In this document: positions 26,211 to 34,021 of the stretch, piece after piece | How positions within the stretch are numbered: the first letter of the stretch is position 1 | Layout of the letters: the number at the start of each line of letters is the position of its first letter | Source: Erysipelotrichaceae bacterium | GTDB lineage: Bacteria; Bacillota_I; Bacilli_A; Erysipelotrichales; Erysipelotrichaceae | DNA: 42,154 bases | Direction: 5' to 3' | Assembly: GCA_900759455.1 (NCBI GenBank) | Contig: CAAEVI010000091.1 | Coordinates: forward strand, 1 to 42,154 | Notes under the pieces: generated by a model | The model's input: only the letters and a program-made list of their open reading frames with translations | The model's database searches: none | What the model was told of the DNA's origin: nothing | Translations under genes and position numbers: made by a program

Positions 26211-27388
26211 AAGTAGATTATGAGACAGCCGATCAGCAAATCCGGACTCCTTCCTATGTCTTTGATACGGATGTGGTGAATGCACGGATCGCGATGATCA
26301 AAAAGCTTCTGGGTGAAAGAGTCAGCCTGTGTTATGCCATGAAGGCCAATGCTTTCATCATCGATGCAATGCAGGATCATATCGACCGTTATGAAGTGTG
26401 TTCACCGGGCGAGTTCCGCATCTGTGAACGTGCCGGCATACCGATGGAAAAGATCGTCATGTCCGGAGTCTATAAGGCAGAAGAAGATATCCATCGAGTG
26501 ATCAAAACGTATGGGACAGAAATCGTTTATACGGCGGAATCGCAGCGCCAGTTCGAACAGATCGATGCGGCGGCGCAGGAAGCCGGGATCGAGGTGCGCG
26601 TGCTGCTGCGTGTGACCAGCGGCAATCAGTTCGGCATCGATGAGCCGCTGTTAAGAGAGATCATTGCGCATCGCCGTCAATATCCCGGTGTAAAGATCAT
26701 CGGTATCCAGCATTTTTCAGGTACCCAGCGCAAACGTCTGTCGAAATACGAAGAGGAACTGCGTTATGTGGATGAGCTGCTGGCGGATCTGAAACAGCAG
26801 TACGGATATGAAGCAGAGGAACTGGAATTCGGTCCCGGTTTCTATGTGGAGTATTTCCAGGGCGCAAAAGCGTATGATGAGCAGGAACTGCTCAAAGGGT
26901 TCAGAAAACTGCTCGATGATCTGCAGTTTCAGGGGAACATTACGCTGGAGCTGGGTCGCTTTATCGCGGCATCCTGCGGAAAATACTATACACGCATTGT
27001 CGATATGAAACAAAACAGCGGTGTTCACTACTGCATCGTTGACGGCGGTATTCATCAGCTGAACTATTTCGGGCAGATGATGGCCATGAAACAGCCGTAT
27101 TACCGGCAGCTGAGCGAAATAAACAAAGAGCGGGATACAAAAACATACAATATCTGCGGCTCATTGTGCACCGTTAACGACAACCTGGTGAAAAACATGG
27201 AACTGCAGGACGCGCAGATCAATGATATTCTGGAATTCTCCAATACAGGCGCCTATTCGATGATCGAAGGAGCCAGCCTGTTTCTGAGCAGAGATCTGCC
27301 GCGGATCTACCGTTACAGTGACAGCGACGGTCTGCAGCTGCTGCGGGATCGTTTCGATACAGATGTTTTGAATTATAAAATGAAATAA
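26204..27388 (+). CDS. PLP-dependent fold-III amino acid decarboxylase
   Basis: This enzyme belongs to the alanine-racemase-fold decarboxylases (diaminopimelate, ornithine, and carrier-bound glutamate BtrK type). The 394 residues have a complete catalytic set: PLP lysine in CYAMKAN (Lys47), IGIQHFSGTQ (His170), EFGPGFYVEYF, LELGRF, the Cys-Asp pair in GSLCTVNDNL (Cys322, Asp326) that marks decarboxylases rather than racemases, and NTGAYSM (Tyr351). It lies between the activating enzyme and its carrier and overlaps the former by seven bases (own site GGAGGTGG), so it must act in the same pathway. BtrK in butirosin synthesis decarboxylates glutamate on a carrier protein, a good precedent. Whether this one acts on free or bound substrate is unknown. 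Confidence 0.88.
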   Translation: MLKVDYETADQQIRTPSYVFDTDVVNARIAMIKKLLGERVSLCYAMKANAFIIDAMQDHIDRYEVCSPGEFRICERAGIPMEKIVMSGVYKAEEDIHRVIKTYGTEIVYTAESQRQFEQIDAAAQEAGIEVRVLLRVTSGNQFGIDEPLLREIIAHRRQYPGVKIIGIQHFSGTQRKRLSKYEEELRYVDELLADLKQQYGYEAEELEFGPGFYVEYFQGAKAYDEQELLKGFRKLLDDLQFQGNITLELGRFIAASCGKYYTRIVDMKQNSGVHYCIVDGGIHQLNYFGQMMAMKQPYYRQLSEINKERDTKTYNICGSLCTVNDNLVKNMELQDAQINDILEFSNTGAYSMIEGASLFLSRDLPRIYRYSDSDGLQLLRDRFDTDVLNYKMK

Positions 27389-27407
27389 CTGAAGGAGGAA
27401 AATATAT

Positions 27408-27632
27408 ATGGAACAGTTACTGGAAATTTTGAGTGAGGTCAACCCGGACATTGATTTTGAAAACTGCGAGACTTTGATCGATGACGGTCTGCTGGATTCT
27501 TTTGCCATCCTGGAAATCGTTGCGGAAATCAATGATGCATTCGATGTGGAAATCACGGCACCGGAGATCATTCCGGAGAATTTCAACTCTGCCAAAGCTC
27601 TGTGGGCCATGATTCAGCGTTTACAGGGCTGA
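27408..27632 (+). CDS. dltC: DltC-like aminoacyl carrier protein
   Basis: This small acidic carrier of 74 residues holds the activated amino acid as a thioester on phosphopantetheine. The attachment site is Ser31 in DDGLLDSFAILEIV, the same DS(F/L) context as DltC. It follows the decarboxylase after 19 bases behind AAGGAGG and ends the operon at a terminator. It presumably takes its load from the enzyme at 24702 and gives it to the DltB-like protein. Confidence 0.92.
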   Translation: MEQLLEILSEVNPDIDFENCETLIDDGLLDSFAILEIVAEINDAFDVEITAPEIIPENFNSAKALWAMIQRLQG

Positions 27633-27633
27633 G

Positions 27634-27659
27634 AAAGGATGTCTGACATCCTTTTTTTT
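27634..27659 (+). terminator. Terminator of the dlt-like operon
   Basis: AAAGGATGT (27634-27642) pairs with ACATCCTTT (27646-27654) over a CTG loop and ends in eight T residues. Confidence 0.88.
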
Positions 27660-27797
27660 GTTTAAAAGCTGTCGTTATGGACTAGAATGAAATGTGCGAA
27701 ATAAGCACAGCTGTGATCGGTTCGTGCATAAAATGAAAGGGAAGCGCAGAGAGAAAAAGAGATACAGGTAATAAATACAGGAGAAAGACATATAAAT

Positions 27798-27826
27798 TTG
27801 CAAAATCTGCTAAATAAGCGTAAAAT
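27798..27826 (+). promoter_or_regulatory. Candidate glgP promoter
   Basis: TTGCAA (27798-27803) and TAAAAT (27821-27826) are 17 bases apart and 36 bases before the glgP start. The roughly 140 bases upstream back to the dlt terminator show nothing else. Confidence 0.55.
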
Positions 27827-27861
27827 AAAAGGGCTGAGCAAAGGTGAAAGGAGCCTGAACT

Positions 27862-30282
27862 ATGGAGAGCAAATTCAATAAATTCAAAAACAAAAAAGAA
27901 TTTGTAGAAGAATTCAAGCGCCGTATCATCGAGCGTTATGGACGCTCGATCGAGGAAGCGCACATTACGGAAAAATACATGGTACTGGGGGAAATGGTCC
28001 GCGATTATGCCAGCGTAAACTGGAAGGAAACAAAGCAGATCATTAAAGAAAAGAATGAAAAAGAAATGTATTATTTCTCAATGGAATTCTTAATCGGCCG
28101 ACTTCTAACAAACAATTTAATGAACCTTGGCATTTACGACATTGTCAAGGACGGACTTGCTGATCTTGGCATTGATATCAATGCGATCGAGGAAATGGAA
28201 GCAGATGCGGGACTGGGAAACGGCGGTCTCGGCCGCCTGGCTGCATGTTTCCTGGATTCTCTTGCATCTTTGAATCTTGCAGGACATGGAAACTGCATTC
28301 GTTATCAGTATGGTCTGTTCAAACAGAAAATCGAAAACAACGAACAGGTGGAAGTACCGGATGTCTGGCTGCAGTATGGAAACGTATGGGAAGTACGCAA
28401 GCCAAAACATGCATGTGATGTCAAATTCGGCGGACATGTTGATATGTGGTATGATGAAAACGGAAAAACAGTTGTCAATCATATCCCTAATTTTGTCGTA
28501 CGTGCAGTTCCTTATGATGTGCCGGTTGTCGGCTATGACACACGTATCACAAACACGCTGCGTCTGTGGAATGCGGAAATCGCGCCTGATTTTGTCACTT
28601 CCGACAAACTGAGCAAGTATGTGGCAGAAGTTGATGAAATCACACAGAACGTTTATCCGGATGATTCGACAGAACACGGTAAGCTGCTGCGTTTGAAACA
28701 GGAGTATTTCTTTGTATGTGCCGGCATCAACCAGATCATTCGCCGTCATCTGCGCAATTATCCGAATCTGGACAATCTACATGAAAAAATCGCTATTCAG
28801 CTGAATGATACGCATCCGGTATTATGCGTGCCGGAACTGATGCGCGTGCTGCTGGATGACTTTAAATATGACTGGGATCAGGCATGGTATATCGTAAAAA
28901 ATACGATTGCCTATACAAACCATACGGTCATGGCGGAAGCACTTGAAAAATGGCCGGTACAGTATGTCAAAGAACTGCTGCCGCGTATTTATATGATCAT
29001 TGAAGAGATTGACCGGCGGTTCCGCTATGATCTTTCTCACAACGGTCATAATGATATTCTTAACAATGTTACGATCATTCGTGACGGACAGGTTTACATG
29101 GCACATCTGGCTATCGTCGGATCTCACAGTGTAAACGGCGTTGCGACGCTTCATACCGAAATTTTGAAAAACGATGTATTGAAGGACTTCTACCGTCTTT
29201 ATCCGGAGTACTTCAACAATAAGACAAACGGTATCACACATCGCCGCTGGCTGTTGTATTCCAACCCGCAGCTGACAAAACTGCTGAAGGAAACAATCGG
29301 CGACAGCTTTGTCAAGGAACCGCAGAAGCTCGAAGAGCTCATGAAGCATGTGGATGATCCAGATCTGCAGGAACGCTTCATGGATGTCAAGCTGGAACGC
29401 AAAAAGATCCTTGCGGATTACATTCGCAAGACTGTCGGCATCGAAGTGGACATCAATTCTATCTTTGATGTACAGGCAAAACGTCTGCATGCGTACAAAC
29501 GTCAGCTTCTCAACATTCTGCATGTCATCTATCTGTATCTGCGTATGAAGGAAGATCCAGGTTTCCGTATCTATCCGCGTACATTCATTTATTCAGCAAA
29601 GGCTGCCGCAAGCTATACGTTTGCCAAAGAGGTCATTAAGCTGATTCACTGCGTAGCGGATAAAGTAAACAATGACCCGGAAATTTCAAAATACATGAAA
29701 GTTGTATTTATTCCGAACTACAATGTCAGCATTGCGGAAATTCTGATGAATGCCGCAGATGTGTCCGAACAGATTTCTACAGCAGGAAAAGAAGCCAGCG
29801 GAACCGGAAACATGAAGTATATGATGAACGGTGCTTTGACCCTGGGTACAATGGACGGTGCCAATGTTGAAATCGTTGAGCGTGTCGGTTTCGAGAATGC
29901 CGAAATCTTCGGTCTGCGCGTAGAAGATGTTGAACACTTCAAGATCGAGAATTCATACAATGTATGGAATTACTATGAAAACCATTATGAGATCAAACGT
30001 GTCGTTGACACATTGACAAACGGAACATTCTCTGACAATCCGAATGACTTCCGCATTATTTACAATGAACTGATGTTCAAGAATGATGAGTTCTTCGTTC
30101 TGGCTGATTTCAATGCATATCGTGATGCACAGGAACGTGTACAGGGACGTTATCAGGATAAGAGCGGATGGGCACGTATGTGTCTGGTAAATATCGCTAA
30201 GTCCGGTTTCTTCTCAAGTGACCGTACGATCAAGCAGTATGCAGAGGAAATCTGGAACATTCATCCGATCGAAGTCAAATAA
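27862..30282 (+). CDS. glgP: Glycogen/maltodextrin phosphorylase
   Basis: This cytoplasmic enzyme releases glucose-1-phosphate from alpha-1,4-glucans using phosphate and PLP. The 806 residues match bacterial phosphorylases. Visible marks are MEFLIGRLLTNNLMNLGI, ADAGLGNGGLGRLAACFLDS, IAIQLNDTHPVL, GVATLHTEILK, VQAKRLHAYKRQLLN and the PLP lysine in EASGTGNMKYMMNGALTLGT (about Lys652). It starts at ATG 27862 behind AAAGGAG and has its own promoter and terminator. No glycogen synthesis genes (glgB, C, A, D) are nearby, so it works as a lone gene here. Confidence 0.97.
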   Translation: MESKFNKFKNKKEFVEEFKRRIIERYGRSIEEAHITEKYMVLGEMVRDYASVNWKETKQIIKEKNEKEMYYFSMEFLIGRLLTNNLMNLGIYDIVKDGLADLGIDINAIEEMEADAGLGNGGLGRLAACFLDSLASLNLAGHGNCIRYQYGLFKQKIENNEQVEVPDVWLQYGNVWEVRKPKHACDVKFGGHVDMWYDENGKTVVNHIPNFVVRAVPYDVPVVGYDTRITNTLRLWNAEIAPDFVTSDKLSKYVAEVDEITQNVYPDDSTEHGKLLRLKQEYFFVCAGINQIIRRHLRNYPNLDNLHEKIAIQLNDTHPVLCVPELMRVLLDDFKYDWDQAWYIVKNTIAYTNHTVMAEALEKWPVQYVKELLPRIYMIIEEIDRRFRYDLSHNGHNDILNNVTIIRDGQVYMAHLAIVGSHSVNGVATLHTEILKNDVLKDFYRLYPEYFNNKTNGITHRRWLLYSNPQLTKLLKETIGDSFVKEPQKLEELMKHVDDPDLQERFMDVKLERKKILADYIRKTVGIEVDINSIFDVQAKRLHAYKRQLLNILHVIYLYLRMKEDPGFRIYPRTFIYSAKAAASYTFAKEVIKLIHCVADKVNNDPEISKYMKVVFIPNYNVSIAEILMNAADVSEQISTAGKEASGTGNMKYMMNGALTLGTMDGANVEIVERVGFENAEIFGLRVEDVEHFKIENSYNVWNYYENHYEIKRVVDTLTNGTFSDNPNDFRIIYNELMFKNDEFFVLADFNAYRDAQERVQGRYQDKSGWARMCLVNIAKSGFFSSDRTIKQYAEEIWNIHPIEVK

Positions 30283-30289
30283 ACAGTGA

Positions 30290-30323
30290 AAACGAATCTT
30301 TCCATGAAAGATTCGTTTTTTTT
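30290..30323 (+). terminator. Terminator after glgP
   Basis: AAACGAATCTTTC pairs with GAAAGATTCGTTT over a three-base loop, and a run of T follows. Confidence 0.9.
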
Positions 30324-30360
30324 ATAGGAAGACAAAGGAAAAAAAGATAAATTGTAAAAT

Positions 30361-30388
30361 TTTTCACGCAAAAATCGAATAGTATGAT
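30361..30388 (+). promoter_or_regulatory. Candidate ispD promoter
   Basis: TATGAT (30383-30388) is a good -10; TTTTCA (30361-30366) at 16 bases is a weak -35. It lies about 29 bases upstream of the ispD start. Confidence 0.4.
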
Positions 30389-30416
30389 ACACTATGAAAA
30401 AGGAAGTGAACGATCG

Positions 30417-31064
30417 ATGGATTATTCAGCATTGGTGCTTGCGGCAGGAAGCGGACAGCGGATGCAGCTTGGCTACAACAAGGTATTTTACGAATTGGAA
30501 AACGGGAAGACAGTCCTGGATCAGGCGCTGTCTGTCTTCAAAGAAGATGACCGCTGCAAACAGATCGTTCTTGTATGCAGCGCGAATGACATCATTCGCA
30601 TATCATCACAGTATGTAAGCGGAAAAGTGGTTGTTGTGCTTGGGGGGAAGACTCGCCAGGAATCCGTGTATAACGGACTGAAAGCGGTACATGAGGAAAA
30701 TGTGCTGATTCATGACGGTGCGCGTCCGTGGGTGAGCAAAGAAAATATCGACAGCCTTCTTGAAACACTGCAGGAACATCCGGCATGTCTGTTGATGGTG
30801 CCGGCGAAGGATACGATCAAAGTCGTGGAAGACGGAGTGATCACGAAGACATTGGAACGTGAAAAACTCTGGATGGCGCAGACACCGCAGGCATTTGATA
30901 CAAGACTGATCATCTCCTGCTATAAACGTGCGGCAGATCTGAAACTGAATGCAACAGATGATGCACAGGTTGTGGAACTGACTTGTGACATGCCGATCAA
31001 GTGCGTTTTGGGTAGTTATGACAATATCAAAATAACAACAAAGGAAGATATCGGATCACATTGA
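30417..31064 (+). CDS. ispD: 2-C-methyl-D-erythritol 4-phosphate cytidylyltransferase
   Basis: This enzyme attaches CMP to methylerythritol 4-phosphate, the third step of the MEP isoprenoid pathway that supplies the undecaprenyl lipid used in wall synthesis. The 215 residues carry the nucleotide site LVLAAGSGQRM, the conserved Lys in YNKVFYEL, the block VLIHDGARPWV, VPAKDTIKVV and TPQAFDT. The start is ATG 30417 behind GGAAGTG; the in-frame ATG at 30384 overlaps the -10 box. It is a single gene without ispF nearby. A related cytidylyltransferase for ribitol-phosphate (TarI) is possible by similarity, but no tarJ or ribitol genes are present. Confidence 0.85.
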   Translation: MDYSALVLAAGSGQRMQLGYNKVFYELENGKTVLDQALSVFKEDDRCKQIVLVCSANDIIRISSQYVSGKVVVVLGGKTRQESVYNGLKAVHEENVLIHDGARPWVSKENIDSLLETLQEHPACLLMVPAKDTIKVVEDGVITKTLEREKLWMAQTPQAFDTRLIISCYKRAADLKLNATDDAQVVELTCDMPIKCVLGSYDNIKITTKEDIGSH

Positions 31065-31083
31065 TATCGGTCCTTGCGGTTTT

Positions 31084-31115
31084 AGTCAGGTTATAAATCA
31101 TTCCTGACTTTTTTT
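31084..31115 (+). terminator. Terminator after ispD
   Basis: AGTCAGG (31084-31090) pairs with CCTGACT (31103-31109) and is followed by seven T residues. Confidence 0.8.
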
Positions 31116-31177
31116 GTTTAATAGATACATCGCAGAGTGTAGCAATAATTATTACTTATCTGACAATGTATGAACAT

Positions 31178-31221
31178 AAAAAGCAGCAGCTTCAGGAATA
31201 AAAGAAACTGCTGTTTTTTTT
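31178..31221. terminator. Bidirectional terminator between ispD and the LysR gene
   Basis: CAGCAG (31184-31189) pairs with CTGCTG (31208-31213). An A run lies on the left and eight T residues on the right, so it can stop transcription in both directions. The LysR gene ends just right of it on the - strand. Confidence 0.6.
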
Positions 31222-31237
31222 CATGCATGGCGGTCAA

Positions 31238-32137
31238 TCAGAGGTTTTGAAAACCGTTAAATGCTTTAAGGACATCAATGTATGTCTGGGCAGCTTTGGA
31301 AAAAGTCTGATATCGTTTCCAGATGACGGAGGCACTGCTTTTTATTTCGGGGTAAAGCGGCCGAAAACAAAGCGTACTGTCTTCGCTGACATTGACTAAA
31401 TGATCGAAACAAACCGCATACCCCACTCCTTCTTCTACCAGCAGAGATGCGTTGAAGACTAGATTGTAAGTCGCGGCGATATTCAGTTTTTCAAGGTCCC
31501 GCTGAAACCAGTGAAGCAGCTGCCATAGTCCGTTTTCCTGTTCGGATATGATCAATGCTTTGTCCCAAAGATCCTGTGGATCGACTCGCTCTTTTTTTGC
31601 CAGAGGAGAATCTTTGCGCATCAGTACGCCCCAGACATCAGAGACAGGAATTTCGATGGCATTATAAATGTTGGTATCAACAGGACCGTATACGATGCCA
31701 AAGTCAATGAGCCCTTTGTCTAACTGATCCTGCACAAAGGCGGAATTGCCGCTGAGAATATGATAGTGGATATCCGGATACTGACTCTGCAGTTTTTTCG
31801 CAGCTTTAGCGAAAATCCGAAACATCTCAGATTCCCCGGTCCCGATGTAGACGTCCCCGGCAATCGTTTCGTTTGAAAAGGTGATTTCCTGTGTCGTCAT
31901 TTTTACAAGCTCAAGAATTTCCTCCGCTCTTTTCCGCAGGATCATTCCCTCTTCAGTCAGCTGTATCTTGCGTGATCCTTTGGTTCCCCGAATCAGCAGC
32001 TGTTTTCCCAGCTCCTCTTCCAAAGTTTTCAACTGTGTTGAAAGAGTCGGCTGGGAAAGATGGAGCGATTCGGCGGCAGAAGAAATATTCTGTTCTCTTG
32101 CGACAGCTAAAAAATAGCGCAAAACACGTAAATCCAT
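31238..32137 (-). CDS. LysR-family transcriptional regulator
   Basis: This DNA-binding regulator responds to a small molecule and usually controls the divergent neighbour. The 299 residues start with a winged helix-turn-helix: MDLRVLRYFLAVAREQNISS, AAESLHLSQPTLSTQLKTLE. The effector domain (about 90-295) has the usual two-lobe pattern, with VYIGTGESEMFRIFAKAAKK at its beginning. The start is clear from AAAGGAGGAAAATAA upstream. It is divergent from the DUF3737 gene at 32365 with a LysR-box palindrome between them. The ligand cannot be inferred. Confidence 0.92.
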   Translation of the reverse strand: MDLRVLRYFLAVAREQNISSAAESLHLSQPTLSTQLKTLEEELGKQLLIRGTKGSRKIQLTEEGMILRKRAEEILELVKMTTQEITFSNETIAGDVYIGTGESEMFRIFAKAAKKLQSQYPDIHYHILSGNSAFVQDQLDKGLIDFGIVYGPVDTNIYNAIEIPVSDVWGVLMRKDSPLAKKERVDPQDLWDKALIISEQENGLWQLLHWFQRDLEKLNIAATYNLVFNASLLVEEGVGYAVCFDHLVNVSEDSTLCFRPLYPEIKSSASVIWKRYQTFSKAAQTYIDVLKAFNGFQNL

Positions 32138-32199
32138 TTATTTTCCTCCTTTTTCATCCTGTTTATCCGCTTGCATCAAAACGCGGCAAAAAGGTAATG

Positions 32200-32218
32200 C
32201 CATAGTTATTTTCTATGG
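32200..32218. promoter_or_regulatory. LysR-box palindrome
   Basis: CCATAG (32200-32205), seven bases and CTATGG (32213-32218) form an inverted repeat that contains the T-N11-A pattern of LysR sites. Its centre is about 65 bases before the predicted start of transcription of the divergent gene (promoter 32240-32268), the standard position for the LysR recognition site. Confidence 0.65.
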
Positions 32219-32239
32219 AAATGTATTCGATATAAGTAT

Positions 32240-32268
32240 TTGTTATCTTTGTTTCTTTTCTTTATACT
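32240..32268 (+). promoter_or_regulatory. Promoter of the DUF3737 gene
   Basis: TTGTTA (32240-32245) and TATACT (32263-32268) are 17 bases apart. The transcript would have a leader of about 90 bases. Confidence 0.6.
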
Positions 32269-32364
32269 ATAACTGTGTACAGCTGAACAGTCAAACAGCA
32301 GAAAATGTCTAGGCTGAAGCAGCTGTACAGATCATTATTGTCATCAGAATGGGGGATGATTCAT

Positions 32365-33225
32365 ATGCATAGTTTTCACAATCAGAACTTTGATCAGGAG
32401 CGTGCCCTTTACGGGATGAAAGACATCCAGGTCATCGATTGTTCTTTTGACGGTCCCGCAGATGGAGAGAGTGCCTTTAAAGAGTGTTCGGATGTCCTTG
32501 CGGAACGTTGTTTTTTTAATTTGCGATATCCGTTCTGGCATGACCATGGATTAGTGATTCGTGACAGCAAGATGACAGAACTCTGCAGGGCAGCGCTCTG
32601 GTACAGTGATCATATCGAGATCATCAATACAGATCTGCACGGGATAAAGGCACTGCGGGAATGCGGAAATGTATCAATGAAGGACTGCAGCATTCTTTCT
32701 CCGGAATTCGGCTGGTCTGTTCATGACATCACGATGAAGAACTGTAGCGCGGAAAGCGAATATTTTATGATGCGTTCCAGCAATCTGCATTTCGATCATG
32801 TGGATTTTAAAGGAAAATACTCGTTTCAGTATATTGAACATGCCGTTTTCGAAAACTGCCGTTTTGACACAAAGGACGCATTCTGGCATGCCAGGGACGT
32901 CGTTGTCCGAAACTGTGTGGTAAAGGGCGAATACTTGGCCTGGTACAGTGAGGATGTTACCTTTGAAAACTGCACCATTATCGGAACACAGCCTTTGTGT
33001 TACTGTAAAAAGCTGAAACTGAAAGACTGCAGGATGGTCGATACAGATCTTGCATTTGAAAAAAGTGAAGTGGAGGCAAAGCTGCTGGAACCGATCGTCA
33101 GCATCAAAAATCCATATGCCGGCCATATCATTGTGCCATCTGCGGAGGCCTGTATCATGGATGATGAAAATGCAAAATGTAAGATTGTTTTTGACAGTAA
33201 ACACGGATCGCATGCAAATGCATAG
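32365..33225 (+). CDS. DUF3737 family beta-helix protein
   Basis: The protein has no known activity. The 286 residues are built of short repeats of the form VxNCxF or MKDCSI about every 18-22 residues (for example VIDCSFDG, LAERCFFNLRYPFW, VSMKDCSIL, ITMKNCSAE, VFENCRFDT, VVRNCVVKG, VTFENCTII, LKDCRMVD). This is the pattern of a right-handed parallel beta-helix. No signal peptide is present, so it is cytoplasmic. ATG 32365 is preferred because GGGGG is nine bases upstream and the protein then begins MHSFHNQNFDQERALYGMKD, as in other DUF3737 members. It is probably activated by the divergent LysR regulator. Confidence 0.82.
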   Translation: MHSFHNQNFDQERALYGMKDIQVIDCSFDGPADGESAFKECSDVLAERCFFNLRYPFWHDHGLVIRDSKMTELCRAALWYSDHIEIINTDLHGIKALRECGNVSMKDCSILSPEFGWSVHDITMKNCSAESEYFMMRSSNLHFDHVDFKGKYSFQYIEHAVFENCRFDTKDAFWHARDVVVRNCVVKGEYLAWYSEDVTFENCTIIGTQPLCYCKKLKLKDCRMVDTDLAFEKSEVEAKLLEPIVSIKNPYAGHIIVPSAEACIMDDENAKCKIVFDSKHGSHANA

Positions 33226-33245
33226 ACGTACGGATGAGAAATAAT

Positions 33246-33291
33246 AAAAGCAGAAGATCCTGCAGGTGATGCAGCGGCTTCTGCTTTTTTT
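33246..33291. terminator. Bidirectional terminator between DUF3737 and HAD genes
   Basis: AAAAGCAGAAG (33246-33256) pairs with CTTCTGCTTTT (33278-33288), with a further TGCAG/GCAG pairing inside the loop. The A and T flanks suit both the + gene and the - gene that converge here. Confidence 0.8.
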
Positions 33292-33301
33292 GCATATCAT
33301 T

Positions 33302-33961
33302 TTATTTGTTTTCGGATGCCCAGTCAGCGACGAGAGCGGGGAGCTGCCGATAATCGTCAAAGAAATGGTCTGCCAGTGACTGATCAAAGGCAAGTCGTTC
33401 TTCCCGGCGGGCAATAACGGTCATTCCCGCCCGCTTTCCGGCTGTAATGCCGTAGTGACTGTCTTCAATGACAAGACAGTCTTCCTGTGAAAGATTCATT
33501 TTCTTGGCGGCCGTCAGATAAATTTCGGGATGAGGCTTGGATTCGTGGAACATCTCTCCGCTGAGGTAAAATTCAAATAAGTCATCGATCCGGCAGGACG
33601 ACAATACTTCGTGAATCGTATCCAGCTTGGAACTGGACGCAACCGCAAGCCGATAGCCGTCTTGGCGCAGTCTCTGCAGTGTTTCCATTTCGTGATCGAA
33701 AAGAATGGAAGGATAATCGGTGAAGGGGCCGCCGCAATAGTTGTTCATATCATTGAAAAAATCTTCCACATCATCCTCAATCTTCAATACGTGTTTTACA
33801 AACCGCTGATACATCGGGTAAGAACCGCCGATGATCGAAAGAAGCTTTTCTTTCGGACAGTGGATATTCATATGTTTCAGATAACGTACCATTCGTTTAT
33901 GATACATCATCTCGGAATCGATCAAGATGCCGTCCATATCGAAAATTACGGCTTTATTCAT
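33302..33961 (-). CDS. HAD-superfamily phosphatase, beta-phosphoglucomutase type
   Basis: This is a cytoplasmic hydrolase or sugar-phosphate mutase of the HAD family. The 219 residues start MNKAVIFDMDGILIDSE, with nucleophile Asp8 and acid-base Asp10. The helical cap contains NNYCGGPFTDYPS. Motif II is AVASSSK, motif III Lys is in ESKPHPEIYL and motif IV is CLVIEDSHYGI. The motif pattern DxD with a C1 cap fits beta-phosphoglucomutase or 2-deoxyglucose-6-phosphatase types. ATG 33961 is preferred over GTG 33970 from spacing to the AAGGA site. The substrate is unknown. Confidence 0.85.
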   Translation of the reverse strand: MNKAVIFDMDGILIDSEMMYHKRMVRYLKHMNIHCPKEKLLSIIGGSYPMYQRFVKHVLKIEDDVEDFFNDMNNYCGGPFTDYPSILFDHEMETLQRLRQDGYRLAVASSSKLDTIHEVLSSCRIDDLFEFYLSGEMFHESKPHPEIYLTAAKKMNLSQEDCLVIEDSHYGITAGKRAGMTVIARREERLAFDQSLADHFFDDYRQLPALVADWASENK

Positions 33962-34021
33962 ACTTATCACATCCTTGCATGAACCATGATATCAGTTTCT
34001 TTGTCTGTTTTCAATGCTGTG

